64,000 nt of DNA from Evernia prunastri (lineage: Eukaryota > Ascomycota > Lecanoromycetes > Lecanorales > Parmeliaceae): positions 248,001 through 312,000 of the forward strand of contig NKYR01000026.1 in assembly GCA_003184365.1 (NCBI GenBank), read 5' to 3'. Every line of letters starts with the position of its first letter. The first letter of the stretch is position 1. The notes beneath the pieces are model-generated. The model was not told the origin of the DNA, did no database searches, and was given only the letters and a program-made list of their open reading frames with translations. The position numbers and the translations under genes were made by a program. Below are positions 11,464 through 21,719 of this stretch, in pieces.

Positions 11464-12499
11464 GCCCTGATCGACGACGTTTTGATCGAATGGTGACTCC
11501 AACTATGGAGAAATCAAGGTTGGTCCAAATTATGGGAAGGAGACATTATCAGGGGAAATATGAATGGACGCTTGCTTCAAATCCTGCTCATACATCCGCT
11601 CTTACCTGAAGCATCTATCTCCTGTGTGACATCGTGGCACCAGCGTGTGCAAAATTCGGTTCGTTCCTCCGAGCATCGACCTCAATAATGAGGCACGCGC
11701 TCGGAATATTCTCCCTGCTCTCTAGCTCTGTGATTGTGCGCCTCGCTTTTGCGCAAGTCCGGGTGGAATCGTGTTGGCAAGAGCTCATCTCTGCAGGATG
11801 CCGTTTCATCTCGAACACGTCTCGCATCTTCACGTGCGCTGGAAGGGGTGTCCAAGGGGCAATGATGGGAAATGAATTTGTGTCTGAATACTGGTAAAAA
11901 TAAAAATGATCTGGGAGAGAGTGGTGTCAGTTTATACAGCTTCTACACTTGACAAACGAATCGAATCTCGCAATGGCTTTCGACTTCGAATTTGCTCGCA
12001 TTGAGGACCCTGATTGGGTTTAGAGCTGGGTGGCCGCCTGATGGCCAAGAACCCGACTTTGGCCGACAGGAAAGCATTTCTTGTTTTTACAATAAGACCA
12101 TTCTCGCAGGTCCTCTACACTCAGTTGCCGTTAGTTGGGCACTTCCCTTCTACAACTTCTGATACTGCAAAGCTGCGAGGATCCTTTTGGAGGCTCTGTT
12201 GTCCAATGAAGCTTCGTTCTGCTCGCATTCAGTCCTTGCAAAACACACATCAGCCCAAACCCGATCGTTCACTTGAATGATTATGATCACGTCATCGCCA
12301 AGCTCTCTGAGGCAGTTCAACTTTTCGAGGAATGTTGTGGATTATGAAGCCCCCTCATGAGCGCGAGAACGACTGAAACCATCAGATAGGCCTTGGTACG
12401 CAATCTCAATGTGACACAGACGAAGAAGGATGTGAAGGATGAAACAGTGTGCAAGCAGAACGTTTCCCCTCTACATCTACCATATTTCCCGAGCATCTC
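11464..12499. other. Intergenic, 1036 bp
   Basis: No convincing gene. Several short frames on the plus strand lack any family signal. The right end is the 3' flank of the minus-strand SET gene. Confidence 0.35.
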
Positions 12500-14197
12500 T
12501 CAGGTCTCCCTCCGACACTTGGTGCATCCACATTCCCGTCCTACCCCAATCCAAGGCATCGTCATTTCGCTCCTCTCCTTCTTCGTCTCTCGGCCCGAGA
12601 ATGGGACATAGCTGACGCATATCTCTTCTCCTTTCTTGATCTTTCGCTTCGCATAGATGACCTTGGTGCTTCCGCCAACGCAATAAGGGTGCTCCTGTCG
12701 CGGTTTGCCTCGCCATTCCGCATTCTCCTCGCAGCTATGATTGAAGAAGGAGTACAAGGGGCTCACGGTCCGCACCGGGATGCTGTCTGGGTCCATGTGG
12801 CTTTCTTCTTGATTGTTGGCTACCCGTGCCCAGATAGTTTGAAGCACCCAAGTCTCGTAGCGGCGGTCCTTGAAAGGATTGATACCGAGTTGCCTTAAGA
12901 TACGGATAGGCTGCGTGCAATTGGCGGCAAATGACCACTTCCTCCAACCGGTCGAGTAGCATGGCACTAGTCGAGCGATGATGAGGTGTTCCAGAGGATG
13001 CTGGCCGCTCTGAACGCAAGTAGCTAAGATACGCAGCCAGATGGGACCGCATAGGTTGACCGGTTTGGGCATTTTCCCCGCCTCCTGGTACAGCCAGTCG
13101 AAATTCTTACCGCAGAGGACCTTGTGGTAGGTGGAGATGGCCAAGTCAAGACATCCCTGGCTGCAATAACTCGTCCTGCAGCAGTCAGGCGAGATCGGCG
13201 GAATGGATGTGGTTTGACCATAGCAGTTGTCACACACAACAGCTTTCCTACACCCCAACGGGAGTGTTGACGGAGCAGATGCACTGACTTCAGAAGCAGC
13301 TATCGCCGTAACATCTTCAAGCAGGCGCTCGGAAGGTGATATATCTCTAGTCGCGAAAACACCGAGGACATCAGGAGATGTGTCTGATATGCTTGAAACA
13401 TTGCTGTAGGACAGCTCGCAAGTCGAGGAAGCTGCACGGAATAAAGCTTGGGCCTCCCTGACGGTGTCATCCTGTCTCGTTAGGTATTTCGGTGGGATGA
13501 AAGGATACGGAAAGAATTGGGTCCAGCCGCTTTGGATGAGCACGTTGGTCCCGTCCACTTTATACAACTGTTGATAGCGGACCCGCTGGCCTTGGCTCAT
13601 TACAGATTTTATCTTTGAGTGTCCGAGAACTCTTCCAACATTCGCCATCGCCGAAGCCGCATGGGATCCGAAGAAATAGTGCAAGTTTCTCCCATACTTT
13701 TCGATGCCCGCTTCACAAATGTCCAAGAGGCCTTGGTAATCATTGAGCATATCGATGGATGCTATCAATTCGTGATATGCAGCCCGCAGCTGCCCTAGGA
13801 GGACTCCAAGTCGTTTGCCAGCCTCCGAGTCGGGCATCTCCGCTTGTTGATTGCGAAGTGCAAGCAGTTGGAGGTCTATCAACAAGATAGCTTTCCAGGC
13901 GTCTCCGGCTGCGAGCTCGGCGTAACCCATCATTTTGAGGTGATTGGCTCTGTGCATCCACAACGTTGAATTGGTGGGTTCCTTATTGAGGCTTTTGGTC
14001 AGGTCAATGACAATTCGTGAAAGCTCGAAATTCTGGCATATATCCCGTTAGATGAGTCTTGAAGCCTCGCATATGGCAGTGGGTATGCTCACTTCCTGCT
14101 TTATGTCCTCATTCGTCTTCTCAAAATCTATGTCAGGGCAAGTAGGCCTAAGAAGCTTCGGGTCCCAGACGCCGTCCATTTCCGCAGTCATCGCCAT
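12500..14197 (-). CDS. TPR / MYND-like zinc finger / SET-domain protein (SMYD-like)
   Basis: Two exons, 14197-14093 and 14032-12500, joined by a 60-bp intron (donor GTGAGC), give 545 residues. An N-terminal TPR-like pair (TLWMHRANHLKMMGYAELAAGD) precedes a split SET domain. Between the SET halves lies a Cys/His cluster (CDNC, CC, YCS, HK, CG) resembling a MYND finger. Near residue 466 comes NHSCEENAEW, the SAM-site SET motif, then GEEICVSY carrying the conserved Tyr, and a post-SET CGCTKC. SMYD-like proteins methylate lysines in histones or other proteins; the substrate here is unknown. The start MAM is chosen because it is the first ATG in frame; a 32-bp tandem duplication lies immediately upstream of it. 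Confidence 0.82.
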
Positions 14198-14198
14198 T

Positions 14199-14262
14199 TG
14201 TGCATGTGACTGTGCATTCGTGTTCGAGGCTGTGCATGTGACTGTGCATTCGTGTTCGAGGC
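14199..14262. repeat. Perfect 32-bp tandem duplication (two copies)
   Basis: Unit TGTGCATGTGACTGTGCATT plus twelve more bases occurs twice without a mismatch (14199-14230, 14231-14262). It starts one base upstream of the SET gene start codon. 32 is not a multiple of three, so the repeat would shift any upstream reading frame. Confidence 0.9.
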
Positions 14263-16342
14263 CATCATGTCTAGCGAGGCAACCTCGAATAGTTGCTGCG
14301 GTCAGGAGAAGCCAAATTTTCTCAAGTAGGCGAAAACTTTAGGGAGAGAAAAGCCAGGCACAAATTGGACTGCGGAGCGAGCAAACAAGCAACACTGACA
14401 AAATCGGCTACATGAGGTTGCAAGCTAATGCAGGTCATCTCATCAGGCTTTAATTGAAGCGAGCGAGCTGAAGTCACCAACGCAGATTGTGCAGTAGCTA
14501 CTATGGACAACGTGTCAACCGTCAGCGGCAGAACTTCATCCCCGCGTCTCTAGAGTAAGAGTTCCACCTGCAAGTAGTTTCCCACACCGCCTCAAGGCAC
14601 GTTCTGCTCTTCGGCCTTGGGCGTCAGCGGCTTCGTGCAGCTGGCGTGCGCGGCCTAGTCATATGTTGCTATGAAATCAACCGCTTGGTGCCCACCGAGA
14701 CTTGCCGCTCAGATCGACGACTCACAAGCTCATCGGTGTCCTGCTGTCTCAAGACTCTTTATCCGTCCTATAACGTTGCTAATGGCCTGATTGTAGATAT
14801 TGGCGTTTTACATGTCATCCACCTGAAGAAGTCGATCATAGATCCCACCGTCACTCCCGCGACTATCGAAGATTAACGAGCCAACAGGCTTCGGATTCCT
14901 CTCTTCTTCCACATATCCACGACTAATTACCTGCACCACCTTATATAAAATAGAAACCTATCAATAACGTGTCAGTCCACAGTCCCAAAGCGAGATAGAT
15001 GCAGCACATTACTTAGCCCAACCTCCATTCTTTCCCCACTATGGACCGAGAAAAAACACGTCAGATCCAGCAAAACAACCAAGCATTCTACAGCCCAAGG
15101 TGGGAGGCTGCATATTCACGGATAGGAGCAGTCCAGTGCTTGCTCACCGCCCCTGGAAGTCAACAACAAGAAGTTTCTCTCCCGGACAACACTGGAAACG
15201 AGCCCATTTGAGCTTTGCGCGTTGTACAGTCATCATGTATTTGACCCGGCAGATTGTGCAAGGGAAGACAAAAGGGCCAGTTGCTGAGTGCGCAGAACAC
15301 CACTTTCGGCTAATTCTTTCAAGATCCCGATCCTACACTCCGTGGCTGTCCAAATGCATGGATAAGGGCTCCTCCGCTGCAGCAGTATTTGTTCAAGGTA
15401 GGCAATGCGCGATTTCCAGGTGTAGGTGACGACAGACGGCAAATCGCAAGCATATCTCGCTGCGGTCACGCCGGACTGCTGTGCGGTTTGTATGGTCCAT
15501 GAGGAGAGATACTAGAAGCGTCATGGCCAGAAGCAATGCATTCTATGATACGTCACAAAGACGTGGCTTTTTCGATCTTTTGGCGGGCATGTTGTCAAAG
15601 TACGTCGAGGCCTCAACCCCGTTGGGACTAGCGTGGGCTAAGCATAGGGCCTGCAAAGCTGAGAAATTTCTGTTTTTTTAAACACACGTCTTGTATGTTC
15701 TCCTCGCATCATATCCTCCCTCTGCTATCCTAAAATTAGCCAAGCCAAACCTGAAAAACGCACCTCCGCTCTGCCCCGAAGGCCCCGTACTCTCCTCATC
15801 GCCGCCACGGCTAGCATCCTCAGTCCAGCACTCGCCAAAGGCTTCTCACCCAAATCCACATCCGCCCTTTCCGCAGGCTTCACGTGAAACGGATTTTAGA
15901 TATTACATACATATTCGGAGAATCCTATATGCTTATAACGAGCAGCAACGAGTCTGAGACCATGAAAGCGGATTCAAAGAGCGGAAGCGGGAGATGGTGA
16001 ACGCGGGGACGGAATCGGTGGAAGAGCCTGATGTATTACTTTCTGCTTACAGTCGGAAGCGACTGGCTGTGTCTTATCGGACGGCTAGATGGACGTGGGT
16101 TGGGTTTGGGTTGTTGATTTTGGGTTTGATACGTTGATGCGAAAAGATCTGTTGGGATTGTTGTTCAAAAGGATTCCTGAGTAGAGAACTCGTCGGTTAT
16201 GCTGGCGGTGTCCCCATACTTTGGACGTAGTGATAGTGATGACCGACAACACTTAGGCGTCAATGCATTGACTTCAGTCCGTTCTTTATTTTTAGAATTC
16301 TTTCATTCTTCTCACCACGGTATCTTGTAATCATGCCTTCAA
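14263..16342. other. Gene-poor region, about 2.1 kb
   Basis: No supported gene. Frames of 60-110 codons exist on both strands but lack family signals, membrane order or spliceable neighbours. A minus-strand stretch at 15233-15469 contains SRIAYLEQILLQ, faintly like the linker after a Zn2Cys6 cluster, but no cysteine cluster is next to it. This may be decayed sequence. Confidence 0.35.
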
Positions 16343-17938
16343 TTACCGGATCACGCCCGCTAGAGGATCACCGAGGCCGATATGATCCATCACCGCTACA
16401 TCGCTCCGAATTGCTGCCCTGATGCTGCCCCCACTAGTCCTTATTGTAGAGTTGGCGGCAGTCCATGTTGCATGCACTCCTCCAATGGTCATGCTCTCCA
16501 AATTCGACCAATCATAATGCGGCCAAGTTTGATCGAACAGGAACGGATATAGTATATGTAGGAACAGTGTGTCCATGGGGCGAGGAAGCCCCCAAAATAC
16601 CATCTGGCCTGCCGGAAGAGGAAGTGGAGGAGGCCCCCCGTTCACAATTGGACCTGCTGCCTGAAGAGGAGGATGAGGAGGAGGAGGTTGAGCCGTGCGT
16701 TCACCTTGCTCGAAGACGACATGCTGTAGTTTCTTTTGCGCCGCAACAATGAATGTCGCAAATTCCAAGTATATGTCTTCGTCCTTGGCCTCGAACTCCG
16801 GAGTAAACTCCGCATTGAAACTTTCTTCAACCTTCCTGAACGTCAGGGTTCTCAGATTAGGGCAGCGGCCAGTGAGAGGACCGAGGAGATTCTGCATCGG
16901 ACCGGCAGGACCGAAAGGGTCCGTGGCTCCATACTGACTGATCATGTGATTCCATATTGATGGACGTTGCTGATAATCTTGTCGCTGATTGACTCTTCGG
17001 TAGAGAAAATGATCGCAACCTTTCCCGACTTGTTGTAGGTTATCCAGCGTCAGATGTATGAGCTTCGCAGGGTTGTTGTAGAGAATGGAGGCTGCAAAGG
17101 AGTAGTGCATGACACCAGAAAGCCGTATGGAGGTAGCCGCAGGAAACAGGCCATTGGGGTATCCATCTGCGAGTGGGTCACCATGATCTCTGGACAGCCA
17201 TGCAAGGTCTAGAGTCTTGACACCTGTCAAACGTTGAAAGGCATCCCAAATCCGCAAGATGACACGTTCTGAAGTATAATCCAACAGAGGATTCCGATGG
17301 AGTTCTTTGCTGCGTGGTTGCAGCAAAGTCCAAGTCAAGGATTGCACTAGCAAAGCCAGCCCCGGATTTCCCAAAATTGCGGTAATGAAAGTCTCTTGCC
17401 GTAACAACGAATCTCCCGGTACCTGGTAAAGTGTGCGAAGTCAGTACATTCTTATGGGTTTAAGCATCGGAATTGAACAACTGTTTCAAGGAATAAAGGA
17501 CCTTTGATTCACAAAACGTGTTGTGCAGCCCACTTAATATGACGGTCTTCTCAGAAGCGCGACGACGGGAAAAGGACCGCCATACCTGTGTACACCAATA
17601 ACTATCGGAAGATTGCGTAAAGCCATCCGTCGGCCGAATCTTGACCTGCCCGCGGTTGTGGATGCTGAGATCAACGTCTTTGTAAAGGACGGGATTGCAG
17701 ATGGCGTAAAAGCCTCTGGCGGTAAGGCAGAGACTGCAGACGTCGTTTCGTGGGCACAGGCCCGCAACTGCGAGCACCATCTGTCGAGGATCTAAGAGTC
17801 AGCAAATGGTGATCAAGTTAAGAAATTTCTTCCCCCGGGTGAAATGATGCAGGAACGACGAGCTGTAGTAGGGATAGGCCACGCAGAAAGAGCTCGACAG
17901 ACACGGACCTCCCCTGGTAGATTGTTTATTCCGGTCAT
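16343..17938 (-). CDS. F-box protein with degenerate leucine-rich repeats
   Basis: Three exons, 17938-17909, 17780-17586 and 17422-16343, give 434 residues. The first exon supplies only MTGINNLPGE; the second continues the F-box (CSLCLTARGFYAICNPVLYKDVDL). F-box proteins bind Skp1 and present substrates to an SCF ubiquitin ligase. The long third exon has LRR-like lines (LIHLTLDNL, LRTLTFRKVEE, LESMTIGGV) and a Pro-rich insert (QPPPPHPPLQ). The first intron (128 bp) has the unusual donor GTCCGT and its acceptor is the second of two close AGs, so the F-box junction is the least certain part. The substrate is unknown. Confidence 0.65.
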
Positions 17939-18526
17939 GGTAGATGGAACCTTAATAACCGAAACCTCTTCGTATTGATAGACCTGCAAAGAAGATGGAA
18001 CGCGATACAGTGCTATATTTTGCGAAGCAAGCAAGACGAATGCTAGAAGTTGGGCTGTTGATGTCGACGGCAGAAAATCTCAGTACCGAAGGAAACGCCA
18101 AGACTGGTGGACAACACAAGTGATAACCGCGCTACCTGGTTGCGATATCAAGACTGGTGGCGGAAAAAGTAGCACTTCGGAGATTAAATTTCTCAGCTCA
18201 CCGGCAGCTTCGACGAGCAGACAGAAAATAGTCTCCTATCACACAATCTACTGCAAGTCCTTCCCAACAACCAAGAGGAAGCAGCTTCGGCCTAGCGATC
18301 CTGACTGCAAAAATCAGACGAGTCCGACGCTCGAGAATACAACATACCTTGGCAGGGGCCTCAGTATATGCGGCGAGAAGACCTCTCAAGATCATGAAGC
18401 GTCCCCATGCTTGATATTTATATAAAAAGAGTTAATGAGAACAGGTCGTATGTATATAATAAAGGCGCCAATTACGTGGCAGATATTTGCAGCGAGTCCC
18501 TTTACCACGATGAATGTGCTTAACGA
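17939..18526. other. Intergenic, 588 bp
   Basis: Promoter of the F-box gene and 3' flank of the MSS1 gene. A frame at 18120-18425 (plus) has no recognisable features. Local AT-richness near 18415-18465 (TATTTATATAAAAAG) could be a TATA or polyadenylation region. Confidence 0.35.
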
Positions 18527-20441
18527 TCATTTGCCCACACAGAATCTGTTCGTGACCGTCAGCATATTTGGCAAGCGTTGAAGGAAGAGTTCTCTGTTAC
18601 TTCTCGAAGACTACCCCCAGCACCTCTTCGACATCGCCAGATTCGCCTTTACCGGTAATTTTTGCTAGACAATCTGCCGCAAGGCGTAGGCTCTCGGCTG
18701 CAAGGACAACATCGATATCATTCCCTTGACCTGCAACTTCATTTGGTTCCTGGCTGCTATCTTGGACTTCGGCTTGGAACTTCTCCAGTTGCCGAAGACA
18801 CTGTACCAGCAGTAAGCGTTGTCTTTCGGTAGCACCAAGTGATTCGGTCCAAGCCGAATGATTGGCCCATGTACTATACTCTCCAGGGACAATCGCAGCG
18901 GTCATTCTGCCGAAGAGTTGAGTCAAGCCATTGAGGAAAGTCTGGATGCCGCTCGGATCAGATTTGCTATCGATGTTAGACGCCTGAGCATTTGTACAAG
19001 AGACTGCGAAGAGTGGAATTTCAGATTTGTCAAAGAAATCTCTCAACGCCGGATGTCGTCTGAGCTTTGATCGTGTATTCGAGAGATGAGCGTTACTGCC
19101 AAACAAGTCTGCTTTGTTTAGAACACAAACGACCTTCTGTGAGTTGATATCGATTTGCTTCAACACCTCTTGAATTTCGAAATCTATCGAGACGTTAATT
19201 TGCGACTTTGGTGAGCTCTTGACTGCCTCTGCGGCAAGTACAATGACGATGACATCTGCTTTGAGCGCTCTTTCTTTGGCCCTTTTGATGCCTTCTTTTT
19301 CTACTCCTCCGATGTGCTGCGTTTCGGATATTTGGGTCTGCTTCCGAAGTCCAGCAAGATCACCGAATCGACAATAGAAGCCTCCAATATCGACATTGAC
19401 ATCAACTACATCTCTTGTCGTACCTGCTTCGCTGCTCACAATGGCTGCTTCTCGGCCCACGATCTGGTTGAGGAGGGAGCTTTTTCCGGCATTTGGTGCT
19501 CCAATGAGGGCTATATTGATGCCATTGCGCAGTAACTCTCCACGAGACGCACTTTCAATGTTCGCTTGCAGCTCTGATTTCAACCGACCGACCTGTTTGG
19601 CAACTGATGCATACAGCTTTCCGGGCGACTCGTCGAAATGCTGGTCCTCGGAAAAGTCGATTAAAGCCTCGAGCTCTCCTCGAGCATACAGCAGTATTCG
19701 TCTCCATGTTTCATAGCGTTCTGCAAGGACATTCGCTGAACCTCGAACTGCTAATCGACGTTGTTGCTCTGTGTCTGCAGTCAAAATATCACCAAGTGCT
19801 TCGACTTGAAGGAGATCGAGTCTGTCATTGTAAAATGCTCGGCGTGTGAATTCTCCTGGCTCGGCATATCGAATAGTCTGAGTAGCGTCTTTGGGGACCG
19901 TCATAGGAATGGCAGCTAAGACCGCTTTTACCACTGCCGTTCCACCATGAACATGGAGTTCGAGGATATCCTCTCCGGTTGTGGTCTGTGGTGCTGGAAA
20001 GTAAAAGACCAATGCATTTGAGTCCAAGACTTGCTCATCGTGGCTGTCATCTACAATCACTGAGGGCTCAAACAAAGTCCTGAGTGTGGCGTGACGGGGT
20101 TTTGGTGGTGGTTTCCGTGGGCAAAGCGCTCGATAAACGGTCATGCAAGCTGGACCAGATATCCTGATGATGGCGATGGCTGCTCGACCAGGAGCAGTCG
20201 ATAAGGCATATATGGTGGGCTCATCGCTCTCGATGAGACTCAAACTTCTTCTCACTTCCGTTCGATGCCATGGTTGGAATGTGGCATACTTTCCCCTAAC
20301 ACTCGAGGGAGCGACCGGCCTAGTTGAATGTGCTCGAACTCTGGATGTCTGCCCTCGAGCCCGGATTTCAATGATTTTTGGGAAACATAATGAACCTCGA
20401 AGCGATCTAAAAAGATGAAATGGCCTACAATAAGCCTTCAT
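18527..20441 (-). CDS. MSS1: Mitochondrial tRNA-modification GTPase (MnmE/TrmE, MSS1/GTPBP3 family)
   Basis: Exon 1 (20441-18601) and a 19-nt exon 2 (18545-18527) give 619 residues. An Arg-rich mitochondrial presequence is followed by the TrmE N-domain (STAPGRAAIAIIRISGPA, GEFTRRAFYNDRLDLLQVEA), then the GTPase domain: G1 GAPNAGKS at residues 314-321, G2 GTTRD, G3 DLAG, G4 NKAD. With its partner (GidA/MTO1) this family makes the taurinomethyl or carboxymethylaminomethyl group on the wobble uridine of mitochondrial tRNAs. Read unspliced, the frame stops after GVVFEK and lacks the C-terminal Cys motif. The 55-bp intron 18546-18600 (donor GTAACA, GCTGAC branch) adds FCVGK, which matches the FCIGK end of bacterial MnmE exactly in place. 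The gene is divergent to MAK16. Confidence 0.93.
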
Positions 20442-20663
20442 CTCCTGATCACAAGTGTATACTGAGTGAAGAGCACATTACAAAAGTGACGCCGGTCAAC
20501 TAGCGGATCGGCGAGAGTCTTGGCAGTTTTTCTTTCGGCAAAACCGCGGTAGAAAATTGACACAAACTTTCTGAACTAGGGAAAGTTTGACCAAGTCCTC
20601 ACTCTACAGGACACAGCTTCCTTATTCGTCACTCTACAGCGTCCAGGGCCATTTGCGTCTATC
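20442..20663. promoter_or_regulatory. 222-bp divergent promoter between MSS1 and MAK16
   Basis: Start codons of the two genes face away across 222 bp. Two copies of a CACTCTACAG word occur near the MAK16 side (20600-20609 and 20630-20639). No TATA box is evident. Confidence 0.45.
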
Positions 20664-21719
20664 ATGGCCTCTGATGAGATTGTCTGGCAGATCATAAATC
20701 AACAGTTCTGCTCCTTCAAGCTGAAGTACGGTCTCCTCCTTGTTTTGTCCTCTACTATATAGCTGACATCGCCCTCTATTAACAGAACACCCAAACAACA
20801 GAACTTCTGCCGCAACGAATACAACGTCACCGGCCTCTGCAACCGCCAATCCTGCCCCCTCGCCAACTCCCGCTATGCCACCATCCGCAGCAATCCCGAA
20901 ACCGGGACGATTTATCTCTACATGAAGACCATCGAACGCCAACACATGCCCTCGAAGCTATGGGAGAAGATCAAACTATCACAAAACTACGGCAAAGCGC
21001 TGGAGCAGATCGACGCCCGTCTCATCTACTGGCCCAAGTTCCTCATCCACAAATGCAAGCAGCGTTTGACCCGCCTGACCCAGGTCGCGATCCGCTCGCG
21101 CCGCCTGGCGCAGGAAGAAGAAAGGCTGGGGGAGAAGGTGGTGCCGAAGCTGGCTCCTAAGGTCCGAAGGAGGGAAGCGACGCGGGAGAGGAAGGCGGAG
21201 GCGGCGGCGAAGGTGGAGAGGGCGATCGAGAGGGAACTGATTGAGCGCTTGAGGAGCGGGGCGTATGGCGAGCGGCCGTTGAATGTCGAGGAGGGGGTGT
21301 GGAAGAAGGTGCTGAAGGGTCTCGAGAGGGGCGGTGAGGGAGAACGAGATCAGGACTTGGATGAAGGAATAGAAGACGAGGAAGAGCTGGAGGAAGAAGA
21401 GGAGTTGGAGGAAGAGGGTGTGGGGGGAGTGGAGTACGTGAGTGATATTGATGAGGAGGAGGATGAAGAGCTCGGGGATTTCGAAGACTGGCTCGGCAGT
21501 GGGGAAGAAGCAGGCAGCGATGCGGAAGGTGATGCCAGCGAAGACGAGAGCGGTAGCGAGGACGAAGACGAGAACGAGAAGGAGATAAAGAGTTCTGCAG
21601 CAGGCGCGAAGAGGAAGCGCGGAACGGCCCCACAACCAGCTCGCAAGATCAAGCCGAGAATGGAGATCGAGTACGAGAACGAGGCCAACGCGCCGGTGCG
21701 CGAGACTGTGCTTGCTTGA
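20664..21719 (+). CDS. MAK16: MAK16, 60S ribosome biogenesis factor
   Basis: Two exons, 20664-20725 and 20786-21719, with a 60-bp intron (donor GTACGG), give 331 residues. The N-terminus (VWQIINQQFCSFK, QNFCRNEYNVTGLCNRQSCP) has the conserved cysteines of Mak16 in its L28e-like domain, followed by the basic Mak16 region (IYWPKFLIHKCKQRLTRL). The last third is acidic (long Glu/Asp runs, residues about 215-300) with a basic KRKRG stretch near the end that may be a nuclear signal. Mak16 acts in the nucleolus in early pre-60S assembly with Rpf1, and yeast mak16 mutants lose the killer virus. Several antisense frames across the Glu-rich part are shadows. Confidence 0.95.

Noticed and set aside
15233..15469. 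Frame with SRIAYLEQILLQ, similar to the linker of Zn2Cys6 transcription factors
   Set aside because: No cysteine cluster nearby and no continuing exon; similarity too short to call even a pseudogene.
20979..21688. Long minus-strand frames opposite MAK16 (up to 218 codons, Leu/Pro/Ser-rich)
   Set aside because: They are antisense to the Glu/Lys-rich MAK16 exon and show no domain; typical shadows.
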